NCBI GenBank assembly: GCA_025617745.1
Contig: CM046856.1
Span: 38,698,092-38,762,091, forward strand
Length of the DNA stretch: 64,000 bases
Origin: Heliocidaris erythrogramma
Taxonomy: Eukaryota; Echinodermata; Echinoidea; Camarodonta; Echinometridae
Reading direction: 5' to 3'
The notes below the pieces were generated by a model. The model worked only from the letters and a program-made list of their open reading frames with translations. It had not been told where the DNA came from and did no database searches. The position numbers were made by a program, and so were the translations under genes. Positions 48,501 through 58,739 of this stretch are shown here, in pieces (within the stretch, counting starts at the first letter, position 1; each line of letters begins with the position of its first letter).

Positions 48501-49570
48501 TGATGTACGTAGGTTGCCCGTGGATCTAGTGGCTATGCGTCAGAAACATATGTCATCTGCGGGCATTCTACGAGCATAGTACGGGTGTTTTTACTGGCAA
48601 GGAACGGTGTCGATACTGCCAACATCCGTGTAGCTGATCATCTCTGCGGGCGTCGAGCGAGTTATACGAGCAAATTGCGTGCATGTTGAGGGCCAGTTAC
48701 TGCCTTTCTGCTGGTTAGTTGAGGGACGGATGCGACCAAGATAATGACGTTCTAGTTCTGTTTCTAGGCACCTCGGTTTCTCCATCCATTCGCAACTCGC
48801 AGGTAACATGCAGTTGTGACGCAGAAACCTCGCAGCGCCTGTATGTCACCTGTAATTAGCACGGATCACTTTCAAAGCTCTCACGCGCCACCCACACAAA
48901 TCACCCGCAGGTCACACAGACTACACGCAAGTAAAGCGTAAGTAGCACGCGTCCAGCAGGTTAGACGCACGCAAAACTCACCAAAATTCTTGTCTGCCTG
49001 CAGAAATTATCCTGCATACGGGAAAATCCCTGCACGCAACTAGCTTGCCCGGAAAGATGTGAGAGGGCCTTTACACTTACAGATAGCAATGCCTTACTGA
49101 TGAATTCTTTTAGAGCAATTATCTTTAACAACTCTGCATATTGTATGCCATCAGGGTACAGACAGCTGGAAGAATATTGACAGAGTTTTAACTCTAGGAA
49201 TGAAAATATGTCAGAGGTTCTAAATAATTTGCTGTATTTCTATTGGACAGGACTTGCAGAATAACTGGGGGAAAAAATCTCTAGTATGCATGTCTAAACT
49301 CGCAAATAATAAATGTCTATTACTTTTGAATTAGGGAGCAATGAGGCTGAAAATAGTGGAAACATATATTGCAGGTCTATTTTCATAGTAATGGCCAGTT
49401 ATATGTACATGTATTCACAGAGCTTGTATTTTTCTATTCTAATTTAGCAACCAAGAAACGGTATTTCACATCCGCCAACTTTGATGGATTTCAGCAACAT
49501 TCCTCTCCCTCCTGCCCCCATGTACCCAGTCCTGCCCCCTGACATGTCGCAGAAAGTGCCCCTTGAGTGA
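36506..49570 (+). CDS. MS4A-like: MS4A/CD20-like four-pass membrane protein, gene 2 (5 coding exons)
   Basis: The spliced protein is 249 residues from coding exons 36532-36852, 38795-38851, 41582-41698, 47186-47317 and 49448-49570. Every junction is GT-AG and phase 0. A 70-residue Ser/Thr-rich cytoplasmic N terminus ([19 protein letters not shown]) precedes TM1 about 70-92. TM2 (about 101-125, LPLWAGL then [16 protein letters not shown]) fits the MS4A signature well. TM3 is about 127-149, followed by a loop with CEC. TM4 is about 174-196 and ends in a Cys cluster ([10 protein letters not shown]), likely lipid-modified. The tail is Pro-rich ([14 protein letters not shown]), possibly an SH3/WW ligand. 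Likely a plasma-membrane adaptor; partner unknown. It is paralogous to gene 1, with the same exon plan but longer termini. The start follows acceptor CTCTACAG by 26 bases. AATAAA at 50068 suits the poly(A) site. Confidence 0.82.
36532..36852 (+). CDS. MS4A-like: Gene 2 coding exon 1
   Basis: It encodes 107 residues, ending LPLWAGL. The donor is GTGAGTGT at 36853, followed within 20 bases by a G-rich run (36871-36901). Confidence 0.85.
37749..38757 (+). mobile_element. Tandem-repeat element A (hairpin, CCGT repeat, ~170-bp array)
   Basis: It starts with hairpin GCCTCCGCCCACC-GAA-GGTGGGTGCCGGAGGC, then (CCGT)3, then about five to six units of ~160-172 bp, each with ATATCTCAAGAACTATTTGA, CTTCAAACTTGGTACCAGTA and GATTTTGGGGTAAG. 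It ends TTAGGCGGAGGCATATAGGA, an inverted copy of its start (ATGCCTCCGCC). It lies in gene 2 intron 1, ending 37 bp before exon 2. The layout recalls bivalve pearl elements and other non-autonomous Helitron-related repeats. Confidence 0.85.
38795..38851 (+). CDS. MS4A-like: Gene 2 coding exon 2 (57 bp)
   Basis: Acceptor TTTCCAATAG, donor GTAAATATT. It encodes [19 protein letters not shown], the second half of TM2, equal in length and phase to gene 1 exon 2. Confidence 0.87.
38852..41581 (+). other. Gene 2 intron 2
   Basis: Half of a short MITE-like end (GGGGGAGCGTTTCATCAAG at about 39841) is seen, plus a C run near 40005. The rest is AT-rich without recognised exons. Confidence 0.5.
41582..41698 (+). 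CDS. MS4A-like: Gene 2 coding exon 3
   Basis: Acceptor TTCTAATCTAG, donor GTAATT. It encodes 39 residues: TM3 ([20 protein letters not shown]), then a short loop with CEC. Confidence 0.85.
41856..42281. mobile_element. TTAA-flanked foldback MITE (ACGACAATCCAACC ends)
   Basis: The ends are ACGACAATCCAACC and GGTTGGATTGCGCT, with TTAA at 41852-41855 and 42282-42285. The inner arms hold GAGAAACAGATTGGTGAAAG and its complement. TTAA duplication is typical of piggyBac-type transposition. No coding capacity. Confidence 0.78.
42352..43128 (+). mobile_element. Tandem-repeat element B (hairpin, GGTC repeat, ~160-bp array)
   Basis: It starts TCCTCGTCGAACAAAGTTTG with a short hairpin (CGAAC-AAA-GTTTG), followed by (GGTC)3-4 at about 42401, then four to five units marked by GTTGCCATGGTAAC (42540, 42702, 42867, 43018) and GCAATGCTCATGAAA. 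The right end is unclear. It lies in gene 2 intron 3. Same plan as elements A and C but no obvious sequence identity. Confidence 0.8.
43129..43961 (+). other. Gene 2 intron 3, middle part
   Basis: AT-rich sequence without recognised exon or repeat. Confidence 0.45.
43962..44384. mobile_element. Foldback MITE with AAGCCCGGCGCACACT ends
   Basis: The ends are AAGCCCGGCGCACACTATAC and, in complement, AAGCCCGGCGCACACTGCAC. Inner words CGATCAGACTGCGA and GATTTGGAATTGAATTCGC pair across the element. Relatives lie at 51744-52166 and, as a half, at about 50529-50786. No clear target duplication. Confidence 0.82.
44386..45039. mobile_element. Large inverted repeat, ~200-bp arms
   Basis: The left arm starts ACATGTTGATCTTTG and the right arm ends with its complement. 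The arms also pair through ACAACCATTTGATCTGAATA and CAGTCAATCATCAGTCACC. It directly abuts the foldback ending at 44384. The spacer (~44590-44815) is unique. Confidence 0.85.
45125..45645. mobile_element. Foldback with CCAGTTCGTAATTA arms, host of a nested MITE
   Basis: CCAGTTCGTAATTA at 45141-45154 pairs with TAATTACGAACTGG at 45614-45627, with AT-rich flanks also partly paired. The centre is taken up by the GC-rich TTAA-flanked insert at 45268-45536. Confidence 0.7.
45268..45536. mobile_element. TTAA-flanked GC-rich insert nested in a foldback
   Basis: TTAA at 45264-45267 and 45537-45540 bounds AGGGATACGCC...GAGTGTCCCT. It is much more GC-rich than its surroundings. The open frames within it are not gene-like. 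Confidence 0.65.
45948..46234. mobile_element. Foldback MITE, GGCCCTACA(G/C)TGCAATTAACT ends
   Basis: The left end GTTGCGGCCCTACAGTGCAA and the right end, in complement GGCGCAGCCCTACACTGCAA, share ATTAACT inside. It lies ~1 kb before gene 2 exon 4. Confidence 0.72.
46711..47172 (+). repeat. CCCTCT / CCCCCTCTCCCACT pyrimidine minisatellite
   Basis: The left half is (CCCTCTCT)n; the right half is about 15 copies of CTCTCCCACTCCCC. It ends 13 bases before exon 4 and forms its polypyrimidine tract. Long Pro/Ser/Leu and Gly/Glu/Arg open frames on both strands are artefacts of it. Confidence 0.95.
47186..47317 (+). CDS. MS4A-like: Gene 2 coding exon 4
   Basis: The acceptor CGGCCTTGCAG ends a ~460-base pyrimidine tract; the donor is GTAAGC. 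It encodes 44 residues with TM4 ([20 protein letters not shown]) and a six-residue Cys-rich cluster. Confidence 0.87.
47627..47884. mobile_element. Foldback MITE with TAAAGTG...AGCGCCATCTT ends
   Basis: The left end TAAAGTGATAGTAAACTG followed by AGCGCCATCTT pairs with AAGATGGCGCT and CAGTTTAATGCCACTTTA at the right. It lies in gene 2 intron 4. Confidence 0.78.
48220..49070. mobile_element. PIF/Harbinger-like MITE, 851 bp, TTA duplication
   Basis: The ends are AGGCCCTGTCACATCTTTCC plus GGGCAAGC and the near-exact complement at the right. TTA flanks both sides (48217-48219, 49071-49073). The interior is packed with CCCGCAG/CTGCGGG words that pair along the whole length. A 3-bp TWA duplication with GGCC-rich ends fits PIF/Harbinger (inference). 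Open frames inside are by-products. Confidence 0.83.
49448..49570 (+). CDS. MS4A-like: Gene 2 coding exon 5 (stop TGA)
   Basis: Acceptor TCTAATTTAG. It encodes the 40-residue Pro-rich C-terminal tail [10 protein letters not shown]...KVPLE and the stop at 49568-49570. Confidence 0.82.
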   Translation, partial: QPRNGISHPPTLMDFSNIPLPPAPMYPVLPPDMSQKVPLE

Positions 49571-50090
49571 GGAGGGGGGCTCTGCCAATGAGCCATCGTG
49601 CCCTACCCCCTATGCTCTGGATGAGAGGGGAGGAGTAAAACAGCTCATAGTACCGTAAAGATATGATTGTATAAATCTGTGCAGTTCAGCACTCTATTTC
49701 ATTTGGGATGCACCCATATGAGGATTCATTATAAATGCCATATCCTCCAGACTCGCTTAGCACTAGGGTCAATGTGCTAGTCGTATGAGAGTCTTAAACA
49801 CTTTTTAATGTGTATTGTGCTAGTTGTGCTTGCACTTAAAGTTGGACAGTGTTAATTGATGTGCATGCGCTCTTGATGGGGTAAGCTAATCACTGCGAAG
49901 TTTAAGAATGGACTCGCAAGTGGCATTAGATATAGCCAGAGAAGCATGAGAAGAGAAGAGGTAGTATAGGTAAGAAGATGGAGAGAAGTTTAGGTAAATA
50001 AATCTTTTAACATCTTTAAAAGCTAGCAATTGGTCAGAAATGTATTCAGCTACCATGCTTGATCAACAATAAAAGTTCTATATAGGAGCT
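49571..50090 (+). other. Probable 3' untranslated region of gene 2
   Basis: Non-coding sequence after the stop. AATAAA at 50068-50073 is a plausible poly(A) signal, though later ones could be used. Confidence 0.45.
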
Positions 50091-50528
50091 CTTCAAGCAA
50101 ATATTAATTGTGTATGTGTAGATCTAAATCTTCCATTGTAATACTTGAATTAAATGAATAGTTTGAGATATTGTGATTATCCTAAAAGTGCGATTTGATA
50201 AAGGAGGTATAAAGGGCAATATTTTATCTTCCACTAAACTGTTTGTGTATTTTTTTCATTCACACTGGTGGCGATTGACTTACTATCTTATCTTTCACTG
50301 GACTGCAGCCTTCAACTTAAGCATTCTGTGTATAGCAAATCTATAAAATTTCGCTTTAATGAAAGCATGCACATCAGATAGTTTCGAAGTTTCACACATG
50401 TCTTTAATTTAGTGTTGAGCCTCAAGTAGTATAACTGGTTGTATTGATTCATAAAACCCACTGCATATTGTGCAATCCGGACTGAGGTTGAAGACTTTCC
50501 AAATGGACAAACATCCTTGTATTAAAGA

Positions 50529-50786
50529 AGAAAAGCCAAATCAGTTCATAATCATATTGATTGACCAGTCATGCCATTATTCACGATTATAAGTCAATTT
50601 GGTCTTTACTCCAATTAGAAAACTTATAATGCACCAAAATTTTGATTGTTAGTATTCATCTCACTGTTCAGAACCTAGCTCAATAAGGAAGATTATATTT
50701 GAATGTTTAAATTTCCATATCTAATGCAATCTCTTGCTTCCTCAAAAAATCAGATTGCAGTCAAATTATATAGTATGCAGTGGGCA
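50529..50786. mobile_element. Decayed relative of the 43.96-kb foldback
   Basis: CTTTACTCCAATTAGAAAAC, then TTGTTAGTATTCATCTCACT, then AAAAAATCAGATTGCAGTCA and TAGTATGCAGTGGGC match the right half of the element at 51744-52166. Confidence 0.6.
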
Positions 50787-51743
50787 TAAATCTGAATTTC
50801 AGCTTGCTGAGGATTTAACTTGTCAAGATAATGCAATATAGAAGTTACGCAGATCAAATCACACTTCTCCATTTTACGGCTGATACTCAATTCTTCATGG
50901 TATGATTCTATTCCTGATATTATGCACCAGGCAAATTCTCTCACTTCAGCTTTATCATTCTATTGAATTTCTAGACGATGATAATACCTTCCTTGGACCT
51001 GTTGTGTGCAATCTATTGCAAAATGGCTCATGCGTGTGTTTCGCAAGATTAAGTTTGAGGCTGTGTGGAAATGATAAATTGAATTACTGCTTGTTGCAGA
51101 TGTATACTAGCTGTATTAAACTTTACATACTTTTCCACTTCAGTGACAATATCATACCCAGGAACTGATGCACAATTAATTGTGACACAGCATGTATATG
51201 AGTATGAGACTATACAGTATTGCCAAAGCAGTTTCATATTAAATGTATTATAGACTGCATGGCATAATATGATAAAAAGAATGTTGGATATTACTGTACA
51301 TACATGTAAGAAGTTGAAAGACATGTACAGTTGGGTGCAAATGTTCATATACACCTGGTATTGAAAACAAACCTTTTTACGTATTCACTCATTCCTGCAA
51401 ACTTTTCTCCTCAGGAGGACAGCCAAGTTTAATCACTCTGAGACATACATGTATATATGACTCCTAGGCTAGGAATGAGTGAAGTTTAGAAAATGTGAGA
51501 TAAACTGTTATTCTTCCAGGTGTATGTAAACTTTTTGGCCCAACTATACCTCTAATCCACCTTGTTCACATTATTAGGTTGAAAGTTGAATACAGATGTA
51601 TGTGCGTTAGACATACACAGAGTGAGACAGTGTAATATGCCATTCCCGTTTTATACTTTTGATATGACACCTCGGTAGAGTCAATAGTAGTAGTAGTTGC
51701 TGATCCGTACCTTCATCAGATAGGGATGTCTTTTAATAACCAA

Positions 51744-52166
51744 CCGCACACTATACGATCTGAATACAATCTGATTTGGGAAGAATTTGTAATAGCTTTT
51801 GAAACTAACGTGCGAACATGAAAAATCTTAAATGATCGTGATGAAGTTCTGAATAGTCGTGTGAAGAATAAAATTCAAATTTTAAGGTCTTGAAAGTCTT
51901 GTAAATCCACTCCGAATCATGGTGACATCAGACCATTCTTGGCATTATCTATGATCCCCCCCCCCCCACTTCCATTGTCCGAGCCTGATGTTCCGCTGCG
52001 TCTGTCTACGATTTGAAGCTGATTTCGCCTTTACTCCAAGTGGAAAGTTTGTAATGTATCCAAAGTTGAGATTTCTAGTATTTATATCATTATTCAGATC
52101 TAATGCAGTCGAGATTCATCCAAAAATCAGATCGCAGTGGGATCGTATAGTGTGCAGTGGGCTTTA
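51744..52166. mobile_element. Foldback MITE, GCACACTATACGATC family, second copy
   Basis: The left end ACCGCACACTATACGATCTG and the right end GATCGTATAGTGTGCAGTGG are inverted. Internal words (AATCTGATTTGGGAAGAATT, CTTTACTCCAAGTGGAAAG) match the copy at 43962. A C run lies at 51957-51967. Confidence 0.78.
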
Positions 52167-55100
52167 GAGTCAAAAGGGTATAAGGTCAGTCTTAAATGAT
52201 ACAAGTTAATGCCCTTATGGTTCTCATCATATGAAATGACAGAAAGTTCCTTGATTTGTTTTTGGTTTGTTATGGTAAAATCGTATGCTTTATATTTCAG
52301 TTCCATTTTTTGTTTACTTTGTGTATTACTTTTGATATTCAGTTATTTTTACTTTTATACAGTTTTTTCTATGAATTTTAGTGCAATTTTCAAGTCTTGG
52401 ACAAGATGTCTCAGTTTCTTGTATATAGATATATATATATATGTATATATAGTGCTTACAACTGTATTGAAAACACCAGTGGTAAAAAGTTGCTTAATAA
52501 GAAAAGGAAACATTATTAAAAAAGATAAGAGAAGGGTTTAGGCAAATTTGACATAAAAATGGATTTGTCAAAAATTGACAAATTAGTCATGTTCTTGTGA
52601 TTGCATCCTTCCTGTTATAAAGTTTTTATTTATTTTGAGAAAGACTTCAATGCCATGATAGATTTGTTGGTCTCTTGGGCCATCTGACAACTTTCTTTTT
52701 GTTGGTACTATTTATGAGACCATTATTGCCAGTCTCATGGGCTCTTGGTCTACTTGGATGTCTGGATGTGGAACATAAAGACCATACTCCGTAATTTTCA
52801 TTTAAATACCCTTTTCACTTCCAGAACTTAAATTTACTCTTGACACAGTTACTGAAAATTAAGTTTGTGAAAGCATGACCTGACAGGGTTAGGATTGTTA
52901 GTAGATCTCCATAAAAGCTCAAATGTGTTGACTCTTGAGGGGGAGGGAAATGTAGGGGGGGGGGGGGAACCAAACTACTTTCCAGTTTTTCTTGAGCGTT
53001 TCTCATGATCTTTTTCTTTGAATTTCAGATTTCAATCCCAGAATCATTTTAATTGATCAAATTTAATTGTTTCTAAACAATAATTGAAGTTGTCAGTCTA
53101 TGCTACTGAAACCTTTCCCCCGCAAAACTAACAATGCATTTATAAGATACATTGTATGAGGTTATGTAATATCTCAAGATATTTATTATGGAAGCTAGAG
53201 TCACCGGTCTTGTGAGCATTATTTTGAGGGTGTTATGTTAGGATGACAGTGTTTAAGCCCATTTTCCTTACAGCAAATGCAACTCATATGCATTTTACTT
53301 CTTGCATTATTATCTTGCCAATGCATGGCTGTCATGCTCAGAGGCTCACATGTTATACTATCGCCACATTATATTAAGTTCAACAAGTTTCAGACAAGCA
53401 TTGTAGATGGTCATGAATATTTGATTTTCCTAGAAAAGATGCAAAAATGAACAATTATTAATCAAGTAAAGGAATTGAGAAAGAATATAACCAACTTCCA
53501 GTTTGGGGGAATTTTTGCATTTTGGGTGCACAAGTTGGAATTTCAATGATTCTCATTTCAACTTAGTGTCGCATTAATACAGTTTATTTTGTGTCAGGGT
53601 ATGTATTGTTTTTGTGTTGATCACATTTATTGTTTTTACATTAAAGACAGGGTAGTCAGATACGCTCACTTTTCAAAAAAGCCAAAGCTCAACTAGGAAA
53701 TAATTGTTCTGAGTAAACTTTCTTTTTCTCTGAACAACAGTGTCATAAGGAAGTTGTTTTCTTATCCAAAAGTGAAAATATGAATATTTTGCCTGATTAA
53801 TGCCTTATATTGTACTTTGTATTAAAGCAAATAATTGTACTGTTATTGTATGGCTACTTATTTTGATAAAGTAAGTTTTTCATCTTAAAGATGTTGTGCT
53901 AGTATACCAATGAGTTATTAAGTGTGAGTTAAAATACATGTTATTTTGTTACCTAAAAGTGCTTAACTTATTTATAAGATATATTGTTCATTTAGTGTCT
54001 GTGTAGACTATATATGTATATGTGCAAAGCTAATACCAACTTAATAGTTATATTTTAACAGGATAGAGCAGGGCTCTGTGTTTTAATCTGAGAAAGGTAG
54101 AGTTAAATGGCAAAGTGAGGGTAATAATAGGCCAAATGATATGTGCTAGTAGAGTCTAGAAAAATCATTAATATCAACACTTTGGGGAGAGGGGTGTTAA
54201 CAGCCAACAAGATCGACATTGCCACTCGTGTTGGCCTTCTACAAAGTTCCATGTATCTTGAGAATTCACAAGGCCAAAGACCCTCGAAACTCACCTGCCT
54301 CATGGGCTGTTGGTCTTCTAGGATGTCGGTCTACTGGAATGTCAGTTATAAAATCTACTAGTGGCCCAGGAAATAGAGTGGGTGTTGTATAAACCGCAAG
54401 TGTATCACTCGGTTTAAATCATCAAATTTCTTCTATAATTGGTTTCTACTACTTTTGTACCTTATTGTCTTTCACTTGAAATATGTATGTGCATCATTAA
54501 ATGCAAGGGACCCATGTGCACTAAAATATGTTGTAACACCAGAACTAGATGGACAGGGTTATAAGTATCCTCCAGTTTTAAGGGTGTAATGTTGTGCTAG
54601 AGGTGCAGTTCATTTAAAGTTTACCCAGTAATTATGCTAGGGTGTTCATATTACTAAATACACTAAGCAGTATTTGTATGTCGACTTGTATTTGTATGAT
54701 AAGTAGTATTCTGAAATTTGGTATTTTTTTTTAAACATTAATTTATTATAGTTACGTGTATGCTTTAAAAATTTATTTAAAAAGAGGCTCAATTCATTGG
54801 TTGCTTGATAGAGTTAAGTTCATGTTTTATAATGTTTTATAATGAGTTATGTGCCCTCACTGTCATGGGGTGCAAGACTATGAATGGTGATGGTTTTGTA
54901 CATGGCACAAAGTCATTGATCTCTCTTACACATTCAATATTGATTCCATAGACATGTATATATTCTGAAATTTTAAAGCTATTATACCGTTGATTGAATT
55001 ATAGGTAAAACTAAAGTTAAAACTGTAATATTGTCAAGTTGTACCTGAGACAATTCCTTGTCAGTGTACCTATGACAATTTTGTTCTTTATTTCTTTGTA

Positions 55101-55961
55101 TTTCATATTTGTAAGAGAAGGAGTGCATATATTATAGAGAGCCTAGGAAGATGGGAGTATATTGGTGAAAATGCTGTTGATATTCTGGAGGCTGGGCTAA
55201 TCTTTTGCATGTACATGTTCATTGTTCTCATACCTAAAAGTAAAAAGGATAAACATTCAATACTAGTAATTTCTTCACAATACTTGTATTTGTTCAAGCA
55301 GTCTTCATTCTTTTGCAGAATAAAGTTTTGGCACTTGGCAAGTTTTGCAACAGAAAAGGATTTTGCTATGAGATGTATAACATTCTGTTCTAGCTTAAAA
55401 GCTCTGAATGGATGGGTGAATGGATTTGAGACGAGAGAGAGTGAAAGGGAAGGGAGAAAGGTGAAATGATAGAAGAGTGAATGGATTGGAAGAGAGATGG
55501 AGAGTAGAAAGGAGGGATAGAAAGCACATGAATAAAGCAAGTGAGATATGTATGATTGCTGTTATTATGGTGTCTGCTATTGATGTAATGAATTCAAGGG
55601 GACCCAGGGATTGTGTTACAAAAAAAATAGTTATCAACTAAAATATTGAAACGAGACCTGAAGCTACATAGGAAGGTGGAGCAATTATGCAAGAAAAAGG
55701 AATTTCAATACAGGCCAAACTGAATGTCACATACTTGGGTTAACCCATAACATACGGGGACCGCGTGGTAACTGTATTAAGCTTGTTGGATTGAGGGAAT
55801 TTACTATTCAAAGGATTAAATGTATGTTGATCTTTTTTCAACAAGAAATATTGCGAGAATCACAGTAAAAGACAGTAAAATAAATTTCTAATGAAAAATT
55901 TACATTACAGATTTAAAGCAATTTCTATTACAAAAAACCCATAAAAGACTTTTTAATTGTA
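52167..55961. other. AT-rich intergenic stretch
   Basis: An AT microsatellite at 52425-52450 and a G run at 52957-52967 are visible. Open frames show no familiar domain. No gene supported. Confidence 0.5.
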
Positions 55962-57708
55962 TCCCCCGGCAGTATGCCGGAGGATACTTTGGATTCAGCA
56001 GCGTTTCGCCGCCGCCGCCGCCGCGTCACATTCTTGTGTGCGCTCTAGCGGTCGCATTTCTCGACGAATTTTTTTCAAACTTCCTGTGGACGTGTATCTT
56101 GGTAAAATCTGGACCCCTATAGTTTCTGGTGATGCTGCCCCCAGTGTTCCGTCTTTTATAGGGTAAAAGGCCATATTTTTTTGGATAGTTTGTGTGCGCT
56201 CTAGCGGTCACATTTCTCAACGGATTTTGTTCAAATTTTGTATGGAGGTGTCTCTTGGTAAAATCTGGAACCCTATAGATTTTGGTGATGCTGCCCCCAG
56301 TGTTCCGTCTTTTATAAGGTCAAAGGTCATATTTTGATAGATGTCTTGTGTGTACTCTTGTGTGCGCTCTGGCGGTCACATTTCTCAACGGATTTCGTTC
56401 AAATTTTGCATGAAGGTGTCTCTTGGTGTAATTTAAAAACCTATAGTGTTTGGTGATGCTGCCACCAGTGTTCCGTCTTTTATAGGGTCAAAGGTCATAC
56501 TTCAGGGCATGACGTGAGTGCACTCTGCAGGCCACATTTCTCAACGGATTTTGTTCAAATTTTGTATGGAGATGTATCTTGGTATAATCTACACATGTTT
56601 AATTTTTGGTGATGCTGCCCTCATTGTTCCGTCCTTTATAGGGTCAAAGGTCATTTTTCCATTTCTTGCACTCTTCTGCATTTCTCAACGGATTTCGTTC
56701 AAATTTTGCATGAAGGTGTCCCTTGGTGTAATCTAAAAATCTGTACTTTTTGGTGATGCTACCACCAGTGTCCCGTCTTTTATAGGGTCAAAGGTCATAC
56801 TTCAAGGGATGGCGTGAGTTCACTCTGCAGGCCACATTTCTTGATGGATTTCTTTCAAATTTTGTATGGAGATGTATCTTGGTATAATCTACACATCTTT
56901 ACTGGTTGGTGATGCTGACCTCATTGTTCCGTCCTTTATAGGGTCAAAGCTCATTTGTCCCTTTTGTGCAATCTTACTTCTGCATTTCTTGACGGATTTC
57001 ATTCAAATTTTGTATGGAGATGTATCTTGGTATAATCTACACATATTTAATTTTTGGTGATGCTGCCCTCATTGTTCCGTCCTTTATAGGGTCAAAGGTC
57101 ATTTTTCCATTTCTTGCACTCATCTGCATTTCTTGACGGATTTCGTTCAAATTTCGCATGAAGGTGTTTCTTGGTGTAATCTAAAAACCTATAGTTTTTG
57201 GTGATGCTGCCACCAGTGTTCCGTCTTTTATAGGGTCAAAGGTCATACTTCAGGGAATTGCGTGAGTGCACTCTGCAGGCCACATTTCTTGATGGATTTC
57301 TTTCAAATTCTGTATGGAGATGTATCTTGGTATATCTCTCAACACATTTCTTTCAAATTTTATATGAAGATGTGTCTTAGTGAAACCTACACATCTAATT
57401 TCTACACCATCCTTTTGTTTGAGGGAGGGGATGGGGGAGGGTCTTTGTCCCTCCTTCAAATCGCTGCCAGTGCCGGGGGATGGATTTCTTTCAAATTCTG
57501 TATGGAGATGTATCTTGGTATATCTCTCAACACATTTCTTTCAAATTTTATATGAAGATGTGTCTTAGTGAAACCTACACATCTAATTTCTACACCATCC
57601 TTTTGTTTGAGGGAGGGGATGGGGGAGGGTCTTTGTCCCTCCTTCAAATCGCTGCCAGTGCCGGGGATACATTTAGCATTGCGCGGCCCCAGCAATGCAC
57701 ATTTCTAG
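55962..57708 (+). mobile_element. Tandem-repeat element C with Helitron-like ends
   Basis: The start is A|TCCCCCGGCAGTATGCCGGAGG, a TC start with hairpin CCGGCA-GTA-TGCCGG. Then (GCC)6, then about eight to nine units of ~145-175 bp marked by CATTTCTCAACGGATTTCG, TTGGTGATGCTGCC and TTTTATAGGGTCAAAGGTCA. The right end has CCGGGGATACA (inverted copy of the start), a hairpin GCATTGC-9-GCAATGC at 57676-57698, six bases, then CTAG followed by T. Hairpin plus CTRR|T and A|TC are the known Helitron termini. No helicase is encoded, so it is non-autonomous. Confidence 0.82.
57291..57664 (+). repeat. Exact 188-bp tandem duplication inside element C
   Basis: 57291-57478 and 57479-57664 appear identical base for base up to the CCGGGG near the element end, unlike the diverged units before them. 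Confidence 0.9.
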
Positions 57709-58739
57709 TTGAATTTGAATTTGCATTACTTCAATTTCAAAATGGAAATGTAAACACTGTCCTCATTCAAACCCAGTGACTGTACATGTACATGTAGTAT
57801 ATTACTGAATTTTAAGAAGAAGAACCCCCCCTCCCCCCAAAAAAAGGAAGAAAGAGGTTGTACGATGTCAACTAAACTAATATGCCATTTCCTTAATGTC
57901 TACTGCCTTCTACTGGAAGGCCTATATTTCATCTCAAGGGCATCAGTGCCAATGTCTTGTAGCTAATGTAAATTATCCATCGGGCAATAAAACTTTATGA
58001 ATAAACTGAAAAATTTATTGTCGGGCAGTAGTGGATCAGGTATTATTTGACAGCTGAGGATGTGGATGGCAAACAGTAAAGGCGATATCTCACCAAGCGG
58101 CGAATACTTGCGAATGTAGCAAATTTGGGGTTTCGTCAGGGTTCGTAAAAGGTTGCAGAGAAGTTTGCAATTTTTATTGTCGCAAACAGTTTTTCTTGTC
58201 GCCATTTCTTTGCGATTTCGGATTTTATTTGTGAATTACTTTTTCCGCAAACAGTTACAAGTGTTTGCTCAACAGTCGTAATCCTTGCAAACAGTTGTAA
58301 GACGTGTCGCTAGATACTCTAAGTTCTCTTTGATTCGCACATGCTACAGCGACCGTGTCGCTAAGGACAGAGGCGAATCCTGATTTTTGCCATTTGTCAA
58401 AGATGGCAAATCCAAAAATCGCTAAGTTCATAAGCGTTCGCCGCTCAGTGAGATACCACCTTAAAAGAAAAAAATATGAATAAATGAGTGATGTTTGTTT
58501 TGGGGCAAGTCCAAGGTATGTCCCAGATACATTAGTGAGAATTTTGGAAGTATATTGTGGAATCGTGAACATAAATTGACATAAAGCCATCATTCTACTT
58601 GATAATTTGTCTGATCTAAAGATGTAGGAATTATATCAGTTTGATAGAGTTGGCAGATATCTTGATGTGGTCAGTTATATATGGAACAAAATAGCTTGGA
58701 CTTGCCATTATATGTTTTGACATCCAAACATTTTGATGG

